Part shown: in pieces, positions 1 through 6,298 of the stretch
Layout: each line of letters starts with the position of its first letter
How positions within the stretch are numbered: position 1 is the first letter of the stretch
Source of the DNA: an uncultured Methanobrevibacter sp.
Lineage (GTDB): Archaea; Methanobacteriota; Methanobacteria; Methanobacteriales; Methanobacteriaceae
Direction: 5' to 3'
Assembly: GCF_900316895.1 (NCBI RefSeq)
Contig: NZ_ONER01000030.1
Span: 1-18,603 of the forward strand
DNA: 18,603 nt
Translations under genes and position numbers: made by a program
The notes under the pieces: generated by a model
What the model saw: the letters and a program-made list of their open reading frames with translations, nothing else
What the model was told of the DNA's origin: nothing
Databases searched by the model: none

Positions 1-216
1 CTTTATTACAGATAATTAAAATATATTATCCTGTAAGTTGTCCACGGAAAAATGGTAAGTAATCGAAATTCCAATTACTAACTTTTAGTTACTAAATGTT
101 ATTTTAATTCCTTATAGTATATAAATTTAGTCATATAAAGTTTATGTAAATATTCAAAAGATATCATGTAAAAACCACAAAATTATAGTTTAAAAAAAAA
201 TTAAAAACATTACTAC
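1..216. other. AT-rich non-coding stretch downstream of the Fic gene
   Basis: No credible reading frame lies here. The stretch holds the left copy (47-131) of an ~85-bp element that recurs at 1473-1556 upstream of the ABC transporter genes. It includes TTAGTTACTAA at 85-95, an odd-length palindrome, and a TATA-rich tail (TAGTATATAAA). In the right copy this element precedes a gene on the plus strand. Here, only the 3' end of the minus-strand Fic gene follows, so this copy looks like an orphaned promoter or operator. A gene to the left of the window might use it in the other orientation; that cannot be judged here. Confidence 0.5.
47..131 (+). repeat. Left copy of ~85-bp duplicated upstream element
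   Basis: Hand alignment with 1473-1556 matches about 65 of 85 positions with one single-base gap. The best-conserved parts are the TTAGT(T)ACTAAATG box and the TAGTATAT(A/G)AA box, 28-30 bp downstream. Both copies have the same orientation and flank the Fic gene. Shared AT-richness raises the chance match rate, but colinearity over the full length argues for true duplication. Confidence 0.6.
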
Positions 217-1245
217 CTATTTCAATACGTAAACCGTGCTTCTGCCTTTCCCTTGAGACTTTATCAATCCTTTTTCAAGCAGTTTTTGAATATAGGAATA
301 TGATCCCTGAGAAGATAAGTCAAGCAATTCCTGAACCTCCCTGTTTTTAATGGAACCGTTTTTCTCGATATACTCCAATATCTTAATTTCCTTTTCGCCT
401 AACCTGATTTTATCATTGAATTTCATGTCAAAATGAGACATTTCAAGAATCTCATTTTTCACAGAAGTTAGAGAAACCAGAAATCCTGTTGAAAAATATT
501 CCAACCATTCGGTTAAATCCCTGGACTTGTCGGCTGATTGCAGAGCTGCATAGTAGGATTGCCTGTCCTGATTGTAATATTCATCAAGAGAGAAGTATCC
601 TTTTATGTCAAAATCATTTAAAAGAAGCATTAGAGTTGCCAATGCTCTTGCAGTTCTGCCGTTGCCGTCTACAAACGGATGAATTCTGACAAATTCATAA
701 TGTATGATTCCTGCAAGAATAATTGGGTTTAACTCATCCTGAACATTAATCCAGTCCAACAATTCTCCAATCAAATAAGGAACCTTGACCGGGCTTGGAG
801 GCACGAAATTAAGCTTGCCTGTTTTCAGATTACCGATAACTACCGGCGTGTCCCTGAATCTACCTGCCATGTTCGTGTCGTTAAGGGTTCCTTCAGTGAT
901 ATTTTTATGGATTTCAAGAATGGTCTTTTCATCAATTTTTTCATATTTGTCAAGATTTTCAAGGGTTTTGAAGTAATTTACAACTTCAATTTCAGACCGG
1001 TTTAGCTTAACCTCATCTAATTTATTATGTTCTTTCAGATTGAATAGTTCTGTTACCTGTTTGAAGTCCAACGGATTTCCCTCAATGGAGGTTGAATTAT
1101 ATGAAGAGGATATTATTGCCTTGTTTTTAAGCAAAAGATCATAAGAAGGAAGAATTTTTGAATTCAAAATGAATTCCCTAATGGATGATATTTCCATCAG
1201 ATTATTGATGATTTTATTGGTATATCGAAATTTTGCATCAAACAT
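217..1245 (-). CDS. Fic domain protein (AMP-transferase type) with C-terminal winged helix
   Basis: Fic enzymes usually transfer AMP from ATP to a hydroxyl side chain of a target protein; the target here is unknown. Numbering from the start chosen here (342 residues), the catalytic motif HPFVDGNGRTAR is at 189-200 and matches the HPFx(D/E)GNGRxxR consensus completely. An N-terminal SxxxEG motif (residues 51-56, STSIEG) fits the inhibitory helix of class II Fic proteins, whose glutamate blocks productive ATP binding, so the enzyme is probably self-restrained. Residues ~280-342 look like a winged helix-turn-helix, suggesting DNA binding or autoregulation. The frame extends upstream to a TTG at 1260, but GAGGG at 1258-1254 lies 8 nt before the ATG at 1245, so I chose the ATG. 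No antitoxin-like partner gene adjoins it. Cytoplasmic; no membrane segment or signal peptide is visible. Confidence 0.9.
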   Translation of the reverse strand: MFDAKFRYTNKIINNLMEISSIREFILNSKILPSYDLLLKNKAIISSSYNSTSIEGNPLDFKQVTELFNLKEHNKLDEVKLNRSEIEVVNYFKTLENLDKYEKIDEKTILEIHKNITEGTLNDTNMAGRFRDTPVVIGNLKTGKLNFVPPSPVKVPYLIGELLDWINVQDELNPIILAGIIHYEFVRIHPFVDGNGRTARALATLMLLLNDFDIKGYFSLDEYYNQDRQSYYAALQSADKSRDLTEWLEYFSTGFLVSLTSVKNEILEMSHFDMKFNDKIRLGEKEIKILEYIEKNGSIKNREVQELLDLSSQGSYSYIQKLLEKGLIKSQGKGRSTVYVLK

Positions 1246-1253
1246 GTGCAGTT

Positions 1254-1258
1254 CCCTC
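1254..1258 (-). promoter_or_regulatory. Ribosome binding site deciding the Fic start
   Basis: On the minus strand GAGGG stands 8 nt upstream of ATG 1245. The TTG at 1260 overlaps this site and would lack its own ribosome binding site, so ATG is preferred. Confidence 0.65.
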
Positions 1259-1296
1259 AAATAACTTTTTTCTGTTTAAATGTTATGAATCAAATG

Positions 1297-1338
1297 ATTT
1301 AAATATTATTGCCTTAATTCGTTCGTAGGTTGACGAAT
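1297..1338 (-). promoter_or_regulatory. Probable Fic promoter with inverted repeat upstream of TATA
   Basis: Reading the minus strand, AATATTTAAAT (1307-1297) is a TATA-like box about 50 nt upstream of the ATG, giving an expected leader of ~30 nt. Just upstream is an inverted repeat, ATTCGT at 1317-1322 and ACGAAT at 1333-1338 (6-bp arms, 10-bp spacer). Its position over the TBP/TFB entry site suggests an operator, possibly for the winged helix of the Fic protein itself. The sites are seen; their roles are inferred. Confidence 0.4.
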
Positions 1339-1341
1339 AGT

Positions 1342-1449
1342 ATGAATTTAACTTGATGATTATTATCAAAAATTAAATAAAAGACTTCCATTATTAAAAT
1401 AAGTATTAAAACAACTGCAAATAAAAATGAATTTACTTGATGATTATAG
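1342..1449 (+). repeat. Pair of ~23-bp direct repeats
   Basis: ATGAATTTAACTTGATGAT with its downstream TTATTA (1342-1365) recurs at 1427-1449 with one A missing in the A-run and one base difference near the end. The copies are 85 bp apart, in the same orientation, between the Fic and ABC promoters. They could be regulator half-sites or a duplication remnant. Confidence 0.5.
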
Positions 1450-1472
1450 TTGATGAAAGACAACACATCATA

Positions 1473-1556
1473 GAAAAGTGGTTACTATATGAAAATCAAA
1501 CTACCTACTCTTAGTACTAAATGCAATTTTAATATCTTGTAGTATATGAAGTTAGT
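1473..1556 (+). repeat. Right copy of ~85-bp duplicated upstream element
   Basis: This copy of the element at 47-131 contains the perfect palindrome TTAGTACTAA (1511-1520) and TAGTATATGAA (1540-1550). It lies ~75 bp upstream of the ABC ATPase start, in the position of an upstream operator or activator site. Confidence 0.6.
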
Positions 1557-1580
1557 TGATGCACTACAAAAATTTTAAAT
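1537..1580 (+). promoter_or_regulatory. Probable ABC operon promoter with flanking inverted repeat
   Basis: TTTTAAAT (1573-1580) is a TATA-like box ~50 nt before the ATG at 1630. Abutting its upstream side is ACTACAA (1563-1569), the exact reverse complement of TTGTAGT (1537-1543), with a 19-bp spacer. A protein bound there would overlap the BRE/TATA region, so repression is the simplest guess. AAAATATATTA (1590-1600) is an alternative TATA. Confidence 0.4.
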
Positions 1581-1629
1581 TGAATGTTAAAAATATATTA
1601 TTTCAGATAAATGAAAAAGGTTTAAAAAA

Positions 1630-2321
1630 ATGAAGACATTGATAAAAGTTAATAGAGTTTCAAAAGAATATAAAATGGGAACTCAAACAGTCAAAGCGGC
1701 CAACAATCTTGATTTTACAATCGACCAGGGAGAGCTTGTAGTGATTCTCGGACCGTCAGGAAGTGGTAAATCAACACTGCTTAACCTTTTAGGAGGTCTT
1801 GACAAGCCTACAAGCGGTGAAATAATTATTGATGATGAAAACATCACCGCCTTTTCAGATAAGGAACTTACACGTTCTATAACCTGATTCCAAACCTGAC
1901 CGCATGCGAAAACATTGAGGTTCTCAATGACATTGTCGATGAAAACATAGACGGACAGGAGATTTTAAGTCAGGTGGGACTGTCACAGCATGTCAACAAG
2001 TTTCCGTCAGAACTGTCCGGAGGGGAACAGCAAAGGGTATCCATTGCTCGGGCAATAGCTAAAAATGCTCGGGCAATAGCTAAAAAACCAAAAATGCTTC
2101 TGTGTGACGAGCCTACAGGTGCACTGGATTCCAAAACCGGAAAGCTCATTATTGAACTGCTGATAAGCCTATGTGAAAGTGAAAATACGACAGTCATTAT
2201 AGTAACACACAATAACGAATTTGCAAAAGTCGCAAACAAGGTCATTCACATCAAGAACGGTGAAGTTGAATACATTGAGACAAATGAGAATCCGCAATCT
2301 GTAGATGCTATAAACTGGTGA
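1630..2321 (+). pseudogene. Broken ABC transporter ATPase (LolD/MacB type), Q-loop deleted
   Basis: The intact form would hydrolyse ATP to drive the FtsX-like permease encoded next door. The first piece (1630-1887, 85 residues) has Walker A GPSGSGKST at 41-49 and stops at TGA 1885-1887. The rest continues in another frame from TAT at 1878: YNLIPNLT, signature LSGGEQQRV, Walker B MLLCDEP, D-loop GALDSKT and H-loop IIVTHN, ending at TGA 2319-2321. In the family, LTR is followed by about twelve residues including the Q-loop (GFVFQF) before YNLIPNLT. Here only two bases separate them, which implies loss of about 34 bp. In addition, a 21-bp unit is tandemly duplicated at 2045-2065 and 2066-2086, inserting seven residues (ARAIAKN type) before Walker B. 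Recoding could not restore the Q-loop. A sequencing or assembly error remains possible, but two separate lesions in one gene favour decay. Confidence 0.85.
2045..2086 (+). repeat. 21-bp perfect tandem duplication inside the ATPase gene
   Basis: Two identical units, each beginning TGCTCGGGCAATAGC and ending in five A, lie head to tail. The duplication keeps frame and gives IARAIAKNARAIAKKPKMLL where relatives have a single ARAIAKNPKMLL. It looks like recent replication slippage. Confidence 0.9.
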
Positions 2322-2328
2322 TTTGATG
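2317..2328 (+). promoter_or_regulatory. Ribosome binding site deciding the permease start
   Basis: GGTGA (2317-2321) overlaps the ATPase stop and lies 4 nt before ATG 2326. The in-frame TTG at 2323 would have a spacer of only one base, so ATG is preferred. The overlap indicates translational coupling to the now broken ATPase gene. Confidence 0.6.
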
Positions 2329-4617
2329 CTATTCAAAAAGATGTTACGCGACATGAAGGAACACAAAATGCAATTCGTTGCCATTTTCCTAATGTCATTC
2401 ATTACATTGCTGGCCTTTGCGGGAATAGGATCAGAGGTCCAGGGTCTTCAGGACAACCTCAACAACTATTATAACGAAACAAACATGGCGGATGCATATG
2501 TGCTTGGATCCAATTTCAATAAAACTGTCGTCAATGATTTCAAGAATCTGAGTTCGACAACAGGCATTGAAACCCAATTCGTTGTAAAGTCGATTGCTGA
2601 TTTGGAAGATGAACCGACAGTAACGCTGCATTTTTTAAAGAAGAATAAGATTTCCAAATACTACCCTGTTGAAGGAAAAAAAATTAATTTCAGCGATGCG
2701 GACGGCATATGGCTGGATGCAAGATTTGCTGAAGCGAAGAATTTGACCGTCGGGGACAATATCTCCGTAAAATTCAATGGAATCACATTAAACAAGACAA
2801 TCCGTGGACTTGGATATTCTCCGGATTACGTCTATGAGCAACCGGAAAACGGTCTGGTTTCAGATTTCAAATATCAGGGATTCGGATATCTCTCAGAGAA
2901 GGCATACCCTGGCGAGGACATGCCACACAACAAGCTGCTATTGACCACCAATGCCACTACCCCGGATTATTACCATCAAACACGTGCAATGCTTGAGGAC
3001 AAGGGATATGACGACATAATAAACGGCACATCCTTCATGCCTAGGGAAGACAGCAGCAGTGACGATCAAATACAGGACGAAATCAAGCAGCATATCGTTT
3101 TGGCAGTGATGTTTCCAATCATTTTCGTTGTGGTTGCGTTACTGATTCTGCTGACTACAATGACACGTATCGTTAACCAGCAAAGAACACAGATTGGAAC
3201 CTTGAAGGCAATAGGATTTGAGAACAGACCGTTGATATTGCATTATTTATCCTACGGTTTCTATTTGACGCTGATCGGTAGCGTTCTGGGAATAATAGTC
3301 GGCCACAATACGATACCATACATTTTTGTCGACACCATGAAGTCATATTACACATTGCCTTGCTGGGATCCCGGATTCAATATCAGTTTCATCATTGTAG
3401 CCCTTTTAATCGTTTTGGGTTCTGTTTTATGCTCATACTTTGCGGTTGCAAGCATTATCCGAGAGCCTCCTTCAGTAACTTTGAAGGCAAAGCCACCTAA
3501 AGTGAGCAAAATAGGATTTATTGAAAATACATGGATATGGAACAAGATGGGATTCAATCTTAGGTGGAACACCAGAGACGTTAACAGGCATAAGTTAAGA
3601 ACTCTCATTGCACTGGTTGGAGTCATTGGCTGTACGGTGCTTCTCATCTCAGCATTCGGTATGCAAGATGGGGTCAATGACCTGAAATCCTGGAAATATG
3701 ATGACATCAACCACTATGAGACACAGCTTGTTCTTGATGACAACGTTTCACAGTCACAGATAGATTCAATAATTAAAGAGGTTAACGGCACTCCAGTAAT
3801 GACAAAAACCATTCAAATCGAGGCCAATGGCATTAAAAAGATGCAAGTGCTGACGGTCCATGATAAGTCCCCACTAATCACGCCAACCGATAAGGACAGG
3901 CAAGAGATAAAATTGCCAAAAAACGGCATTTCCATTTCAGAGAAGACCGCAGAGATATACGGCCTGAAAGTTGGCGATAAAATAAAATGGCACCTATACG
4001 GTAATGAGACTTGGATAACCTCCACGGTTAAGGACATTTATGGTGATCCTTCAGTTCAGGGAATTACAATCACAAAAGAATGTGCTAAAAAGAACAACAT
4101 TTCATTCAAGCCGACAGAAATCGTTACAGCAAAAAATGTGACAGGAAACTTGGATGGTGTCGGAAGCTACAACTCCTATAAGGACTTGACAAACAGTTGG
4201 GACAAGCTCTCACAAACAGCAAATCTGCTCATCATAATATTGGTAATATTTGCAGTCATATTGGCTATTGTCGTTCTCTACAGCTTGGGCCTTTTAGGAT
4301 TCACCGAAGTGGAACGGGACATGGCAACATTGAAGGTTTTAGGATTCCAATTAAGCGATTTGAGAAAACTCTTCATAACCCAATATCTGGGAATATCAAT
4401 AGTAGGATTCATAATTGGAGTTCCAACAGGATACTATGTTCTGGAGGCCATCAGAAGCAATACGGACAAGCTTTATTATCCGACAGACTATTCCCTGACT
4501 ACAATAGCAATAAGTTTCGTGATAACAATAATCGTTTCTGCAATCGTTAACCTGTTGCTTGCAAATCAGCTTAAAAATATTGATATGGTTGAAGCCCTTA
4601 AAAAAGAAAGGGAATAA
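2326..4617 (+). CDS. FtsX-like ABC transporter permease
   Basis: This 763-residue integral membrane protein belongs to the FtsX/MacB permease superfamily, which works with LolD-type ATPases in export or in mechanical signalling to surface proteins; the substrate cannot be told. It has the duplicated two-half layout. In the first half, TM1 is at ~17-36, followed by a large outside domain (~40-250) and TM2-4 at ~257-280, ~305-327 and ~354-378. In the second half, TM5 is at ~426-446, followed by a second outside domain (~450-630) and three final helices in ~633-750. Both halves carry the cytoplasmic coupling motif of the family (TLKAIGFENRPL and TLKVLGFQLSDL). The reading frame is clean, in contrast to the lesions in the ATPase gene. 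Without a partner it should be inactive, unless another LolD-type ATPase of the cell substitutes. Confidence 0.88.
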   Translation: MLFKKMLRDMKEHKMQFVAIFLMSFITLLAFAGIGSEVQGLQDNLNNYYNETNMADAYVLGSNFNKTVVNDFKNLSSTTGIETQFVVKSIADLEDEPTVTLHFLKKNKISKYYPVEGKKINFSDADGIWLDARFAEAKNLTVGDNISVKFNGITLNKTIRGLGYSPDYVYEQPENGLVSDFKYQGFGYLSEKAYPGEDMPHNKLLLTTNATTPDYYHQTRAMLEDKGYDDIINGTSFMPREDSSSDDQIQDEIKQHIVLAVMFPIIFVVVALLILLTTMTRIVNQQRTQIGTLKAIGFENRPLILHYLSYGFYLTLIGSVLGIIVGHNTIPYIFVDTMKSYYTLPCWDPGFNISFIIVALLIVLGSVLCSYFAVASIIREPPSVTLKAKPPKVSKIGFIENTWIWNKMGFNLRWNTRDVNRHKLRTLIALVGVIGCTVLLISAFGMQDGVNDLKSWKYDDINHYETQLVLDDNVSQSQIDSIIKEVNGTPVMTKTIQIEANGIKKMQVLTVHDKSPLITPTDKDRQEIKLPKNGISISEKTAEIYGLKVGDKIKWHLYGNETWITSTVKDIYGDPSVQGITITKECAKKNNISFKPTEIVTAKNVTGNLDGVGSYNSYKDLTNSWDKLSQTANLLIIILVIFAVILAIVVLYSLGLLGFTEVERDMATLKVLGFQLSDLRKLFITQYLGISIVGFIIGVPTGYYVLEAIRSNTDKLYYPTDYSLTTIAISFVITIIVSAIVNLLLANQLKNIDMVEALKKERE

Positions 4618-4661
4618 CCATTAATTTATTTTTTTAAGAAAAAAATAGTAATAGAATAAAA

Positions 4662-4692
4662 GGGAGAAAAATGATTCTCCCATTCTTTTTTT
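4662..4692. terminator. Bidirectional terminator hairpin
   Basis: GGGAGAA (4662-4668), a 6-nt loop and TTCTCCC (4675-4681) form a perfect 7-bp stem. It is followed on the plus strand by a T-run (4686-4692), and on the other side a run of A gives T-rich transcript for the minus strand. It sits between the convergent permease and DUF389 genes. Archaeal termination depends mainly on the T-tract; the hairpin may protect the 3' end. Confidence 0.7.
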
Positions 4693-4705
4693 AATGGATC
4701 TCTGT

Positions 4706-5482
4706 TTAGATAACCATATAATAAACCGCAACAATACTTGGTATCGCAATGATTATAGTGTTTCTAACCATCCTGAAACGATGCCTTCTCCATTGCTTTT
4801 CTGTCAATTCCTTGGTTTTTGGTATTTTCAAAATACTCAAGATAATGCTTGCGGCCAAGAAAATGAAATATGCATTGATTATAAAGAGATAACCCGCTCC
4901 AAGGAGCATATCCAATCTTCCATTCGCAATGGCATATCCGCATGTACATAATGGAGGCATCAGGGCGGTTGCAATTGCAACACCAGGGATAACTGTGTTT
5001 GTCTTATCCAGTCTGGTTTGCCCTATGATTCCTGCAAGCCCTCCGAAAAATGCAATGAGCAGGTCATAAAAACTTGGAGAAGTTCTTGCAAGCAATTCAA
5101 CAGTCGGCTCCTTGACCGGAGAGAGGAAAAAGTAAATTGAAGCTGCAACTACACTTATCACAATCTGCATTCCAAAGCCAATCATATGGTTTGTAAATAG
5201 CGGATAATCTGCTGACACATTTCCATATGCGGAAGCAAGAATGCTGCCCATTATAGGCGAAATCAGCATTGCCCCGATAATTACTGCAGTTGAACTCATA
5301 TTTAGACCGACAGAAGCGATTACCATCGCACATACAAGCACACACATGTTGGTTCCGGTGATTTTTCCACCATCCAAAAGACGTTCCTTAATCTCCTCAT
5401 GAGAAGCGGAATCCTCCGATAATGAAAAAGCCATTCTAATCTTTTCCTTTATTGTTTGATTTTGATCGTTATTCACACTCAT
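4706..5482 (-). CDS. DUF389 family multi-pass membrane protein
   Basis: This 258-residue hydrophobic protein belongs to the DUF389 family, whose function is not established. After a charged N-terminus of ~40 residues, about six or seven membrane segments are visible (roughly 45-60, 66-86, 101-120, 137-156, 161-183, 193-219, 240-257). The family's two signatures are present: GLNMSSTAVIIGAMLISPIM (59-78) and PGVAIATALMPPLCTCGYAI (166-185). The glycine, proline and polar residues inside these segments suggest a transport or channel core, but that is inference. The start ATG at 5482 has AGGA (5495-5492) 8 nt upstream. It is transcribed alone, convergent with the ABC permease and divergent from the HdeD-UbiB operon. 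Confidence 0.88.
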   Translation of the reverse strand: MSVNNDQNQTIKEKIRMAFSLSEDSASHEEIKERLLDGGKITGTNMCVLVCAMVIASVGLNMSSTAVIIGAMLISPIMGSILASAYGNVSADYPLFTNHMIGFGMQIVISVVAASIYFFLSPVKEPTVELLARTSPSFYDLLIAFFGGLAGIIGQTRLDKTNTVIPGVAIATALMPPLCTCGYAIANGRLDMLLGAGYLFIINAYFIFLAASIILSILKIPKTKELTEKQWRRHRFRMVRNTIIIAIPSIVAVYYMVI

Positions 5483-5562
5483 ACTCTCATTTCCTTTATA
5501 GCCTTGACCCTAGGCTTTTAACTAATCTCAAGAATAATCCCTCAAACCCAAAGTTCAGGTAA

Positions 5563-5571
5563 CTTATATAA
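5563..5571 (-). promoter_or_regulatory. TATA-like box for the DUF389 gene
   Basis: The minus strand reads TTATATAAG here, with an A-rich BRE-like stretch upstream. The distance to ATG 5482 predicts a leader of roughly 55-65 nt that contains the AGGA ribosome binding site. Confidence 0.45.
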
Positions 5572-5710
5572 CTATTTCAATGTTTCCATATTTAAATTTC
5601 TTTAAAAATAACTTGAAAGTGTGAATTAAAGAACTTAATCGCAACAAAATGCATCAATTAAAACAATATACTTTATTAGTTTTTTACTTTTTATGAATAT
5701 TTTCCTATAA

Positions 5711-5729
5711 TTTAAGTATTTTACTTAAA
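5711..5729. promoter_or_regulatory. Perfect 19-bp palindrome, candidate operator
   Basis: TTTAAGTA, a TTT spacer and TACTTAAA form exact 8-bp arms 56 bp upstream of the HdeD start. AT-rich stretches just downstream (5724-5736) could serve as the TATA box, which would place the palindrome over the promoter. The form suits a dimeric winged-helix regulator. No regulator gene is adjacent. Confidence 0.45.
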
Positions 5730-5770
5730 ATTAAATAGTTGTGAGACAAAAAAATATAATACATATATAA

Positions 5771-5779
5771 AGAGGTGAT
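5771..5779 (+). promoter_or_regulatory. Strong ribosome binding site of the HdeD-like gene
   Basis: AGAGGTGAT is almost fully complementary to the archaeal 16S rRNA 3' end and lies 5 nt before ATG 5785. It is the best such site in the window and suggests high expression. Confidence 0.8.
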
Positions 5780-5784
5780 TAATT

Positions 5785-6282
5785 ATGGACTATAGGAAAG
5801 TACTCGGAATTATATTTATAATATTGGGTTTGCTTTTCGCAGTTTACCCAGTGTACAGCGCAGCAACAGTATCATGGATTGCTGGAATCTGCCTGATAGC
5901 ATTCGGATTTGCTTCAATTATTGATGGATTTTCAGTATGGAGCATGATGGCACACGCTTCAGCAATCAAGATATTGCTTGGTATCTGTGCAATACTATTT
6001 GGACTATTGTTTATTTATGAAATAGATGCATTATCATTCCTTGTTGGATACATATTCTATTTGACTGCATTTGTAATGATATTCGTAGGTATTGCAGGCA
6101 TCTTTTTTGGATTCGATTCAATATCAAGAATTGCATCAGTATTGATTTTAATCCTAGGTATAGTGGCATTTTTCTTAGCAACATTTTCAATCGCACAGCC
6201 ATTATATGCAGCAATCCTCGTCGGAATATGTCTTATTATGGAAGGAATAACATTCTTTGCATCAAGTATCGTTGAAAGCTAA
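5785..6282 (+). CDS. HdeD/DUF308-like six-helix membrane protein
   Basis: This 165-residue protein is almost entirely hydrophobic, with six predicted membrane helices (about 5-23, 28-49, 60-78, 82-108, 114-135, 137-160) joined by very short loops. Helix pairs of this kind with repeated glycine-rich G-(I/L)-L and GI-x-LI-x-G patterns match the HdeD/DUF308 family. HdeD of Escherichia coli is linked to acid resistance, but the molecular role of archaeal members is unknown. The stop codon is 16 bp from the UbiB-like start, so both are probably one transcript, suggesting a shared envelope or lipid-related role. Confidence 0.8.
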   Translation: MDYRKVLGIIFIILGLLFAVYPVYSAATVSWIAGICLIAFGFASIIDGFSVWSMMAHASAIKILLGICAILFGLLFIYEIDALSFLVGYIFYLTAFVMIFVGIAGIFFGFDSISRIASVLILILGIVAFFLATFSIAQPLYAAILVGICLIMEGITFFASSIVES

Positions 6283-6298
6283 ATAGTAATGTGATATA

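Larger units (their letters stand above)
1246..1629. other. Divergent intergenic region between Fic and ABC genes
   Basis: This 384-bp region has no plausible gene. It contains the Fic promoter (1297-1338), a ~23-bp direct repeat (1342-1365 and 1427-1449), the right copy of the 85-bp element (1473-1556), an inverted repeat TTGTAGT/ACTACAA (1537-1543 and 1563-1569), and a TATA-like TTTTAAAT at 1573-1580. The ribosome binding site of the ABC ATPase gene (AAGG, 1617-1620) closes it. Confidence 0.6.
5483..5784. other. Divergent intergenic region between DUF389 and HdeD genes
   Basis: No gene is seen in these 302 bp. On the DUF389 side is the TATA box at 5563-5571. On the HdeD side are the palindrome at 5711-5729, an AT-rich promoter-like stretch and the strong ribosome binding site at 5771-5779. 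The central part (5590-5700) is very AT-rich and shows nothing recognisable. Confidence 0.6.

Noticed and set aside
217..1245. Fic gene as half of a toxin-antitoxin operon
   Set aside because: No small partner gene adjoins it on the same strand, and the inhibitory motif is inside the protein itself.
1876..1887. Programmed frameshift in the ABC ATPase
   Set aside because: No slippery sequence is visible and recoding could not restore the missing Q-loop residues, so a deletion explains the break better.
1970..2245. Minus-strand open frame opposite the broken ATPase
   Set aside because: It mirrors the conserved ATPase motifs on the plus strand and has no start signals, so it is a shadow frame.
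4694..4951. Plus-strand open frame of 85 codons
   Set aside because: It lies wholly inside the DUF389 gene on the other strand, has no ribosome binding site, and its translation is a typical antisense shadow.
5496..5520. Small hairpin in the DUF389 leader (AGCCT/AGGCT)
   Set aside because: Five-bp arms with a 7-nt loop are weak, and there is no further structure suggestive of a riboswitch.
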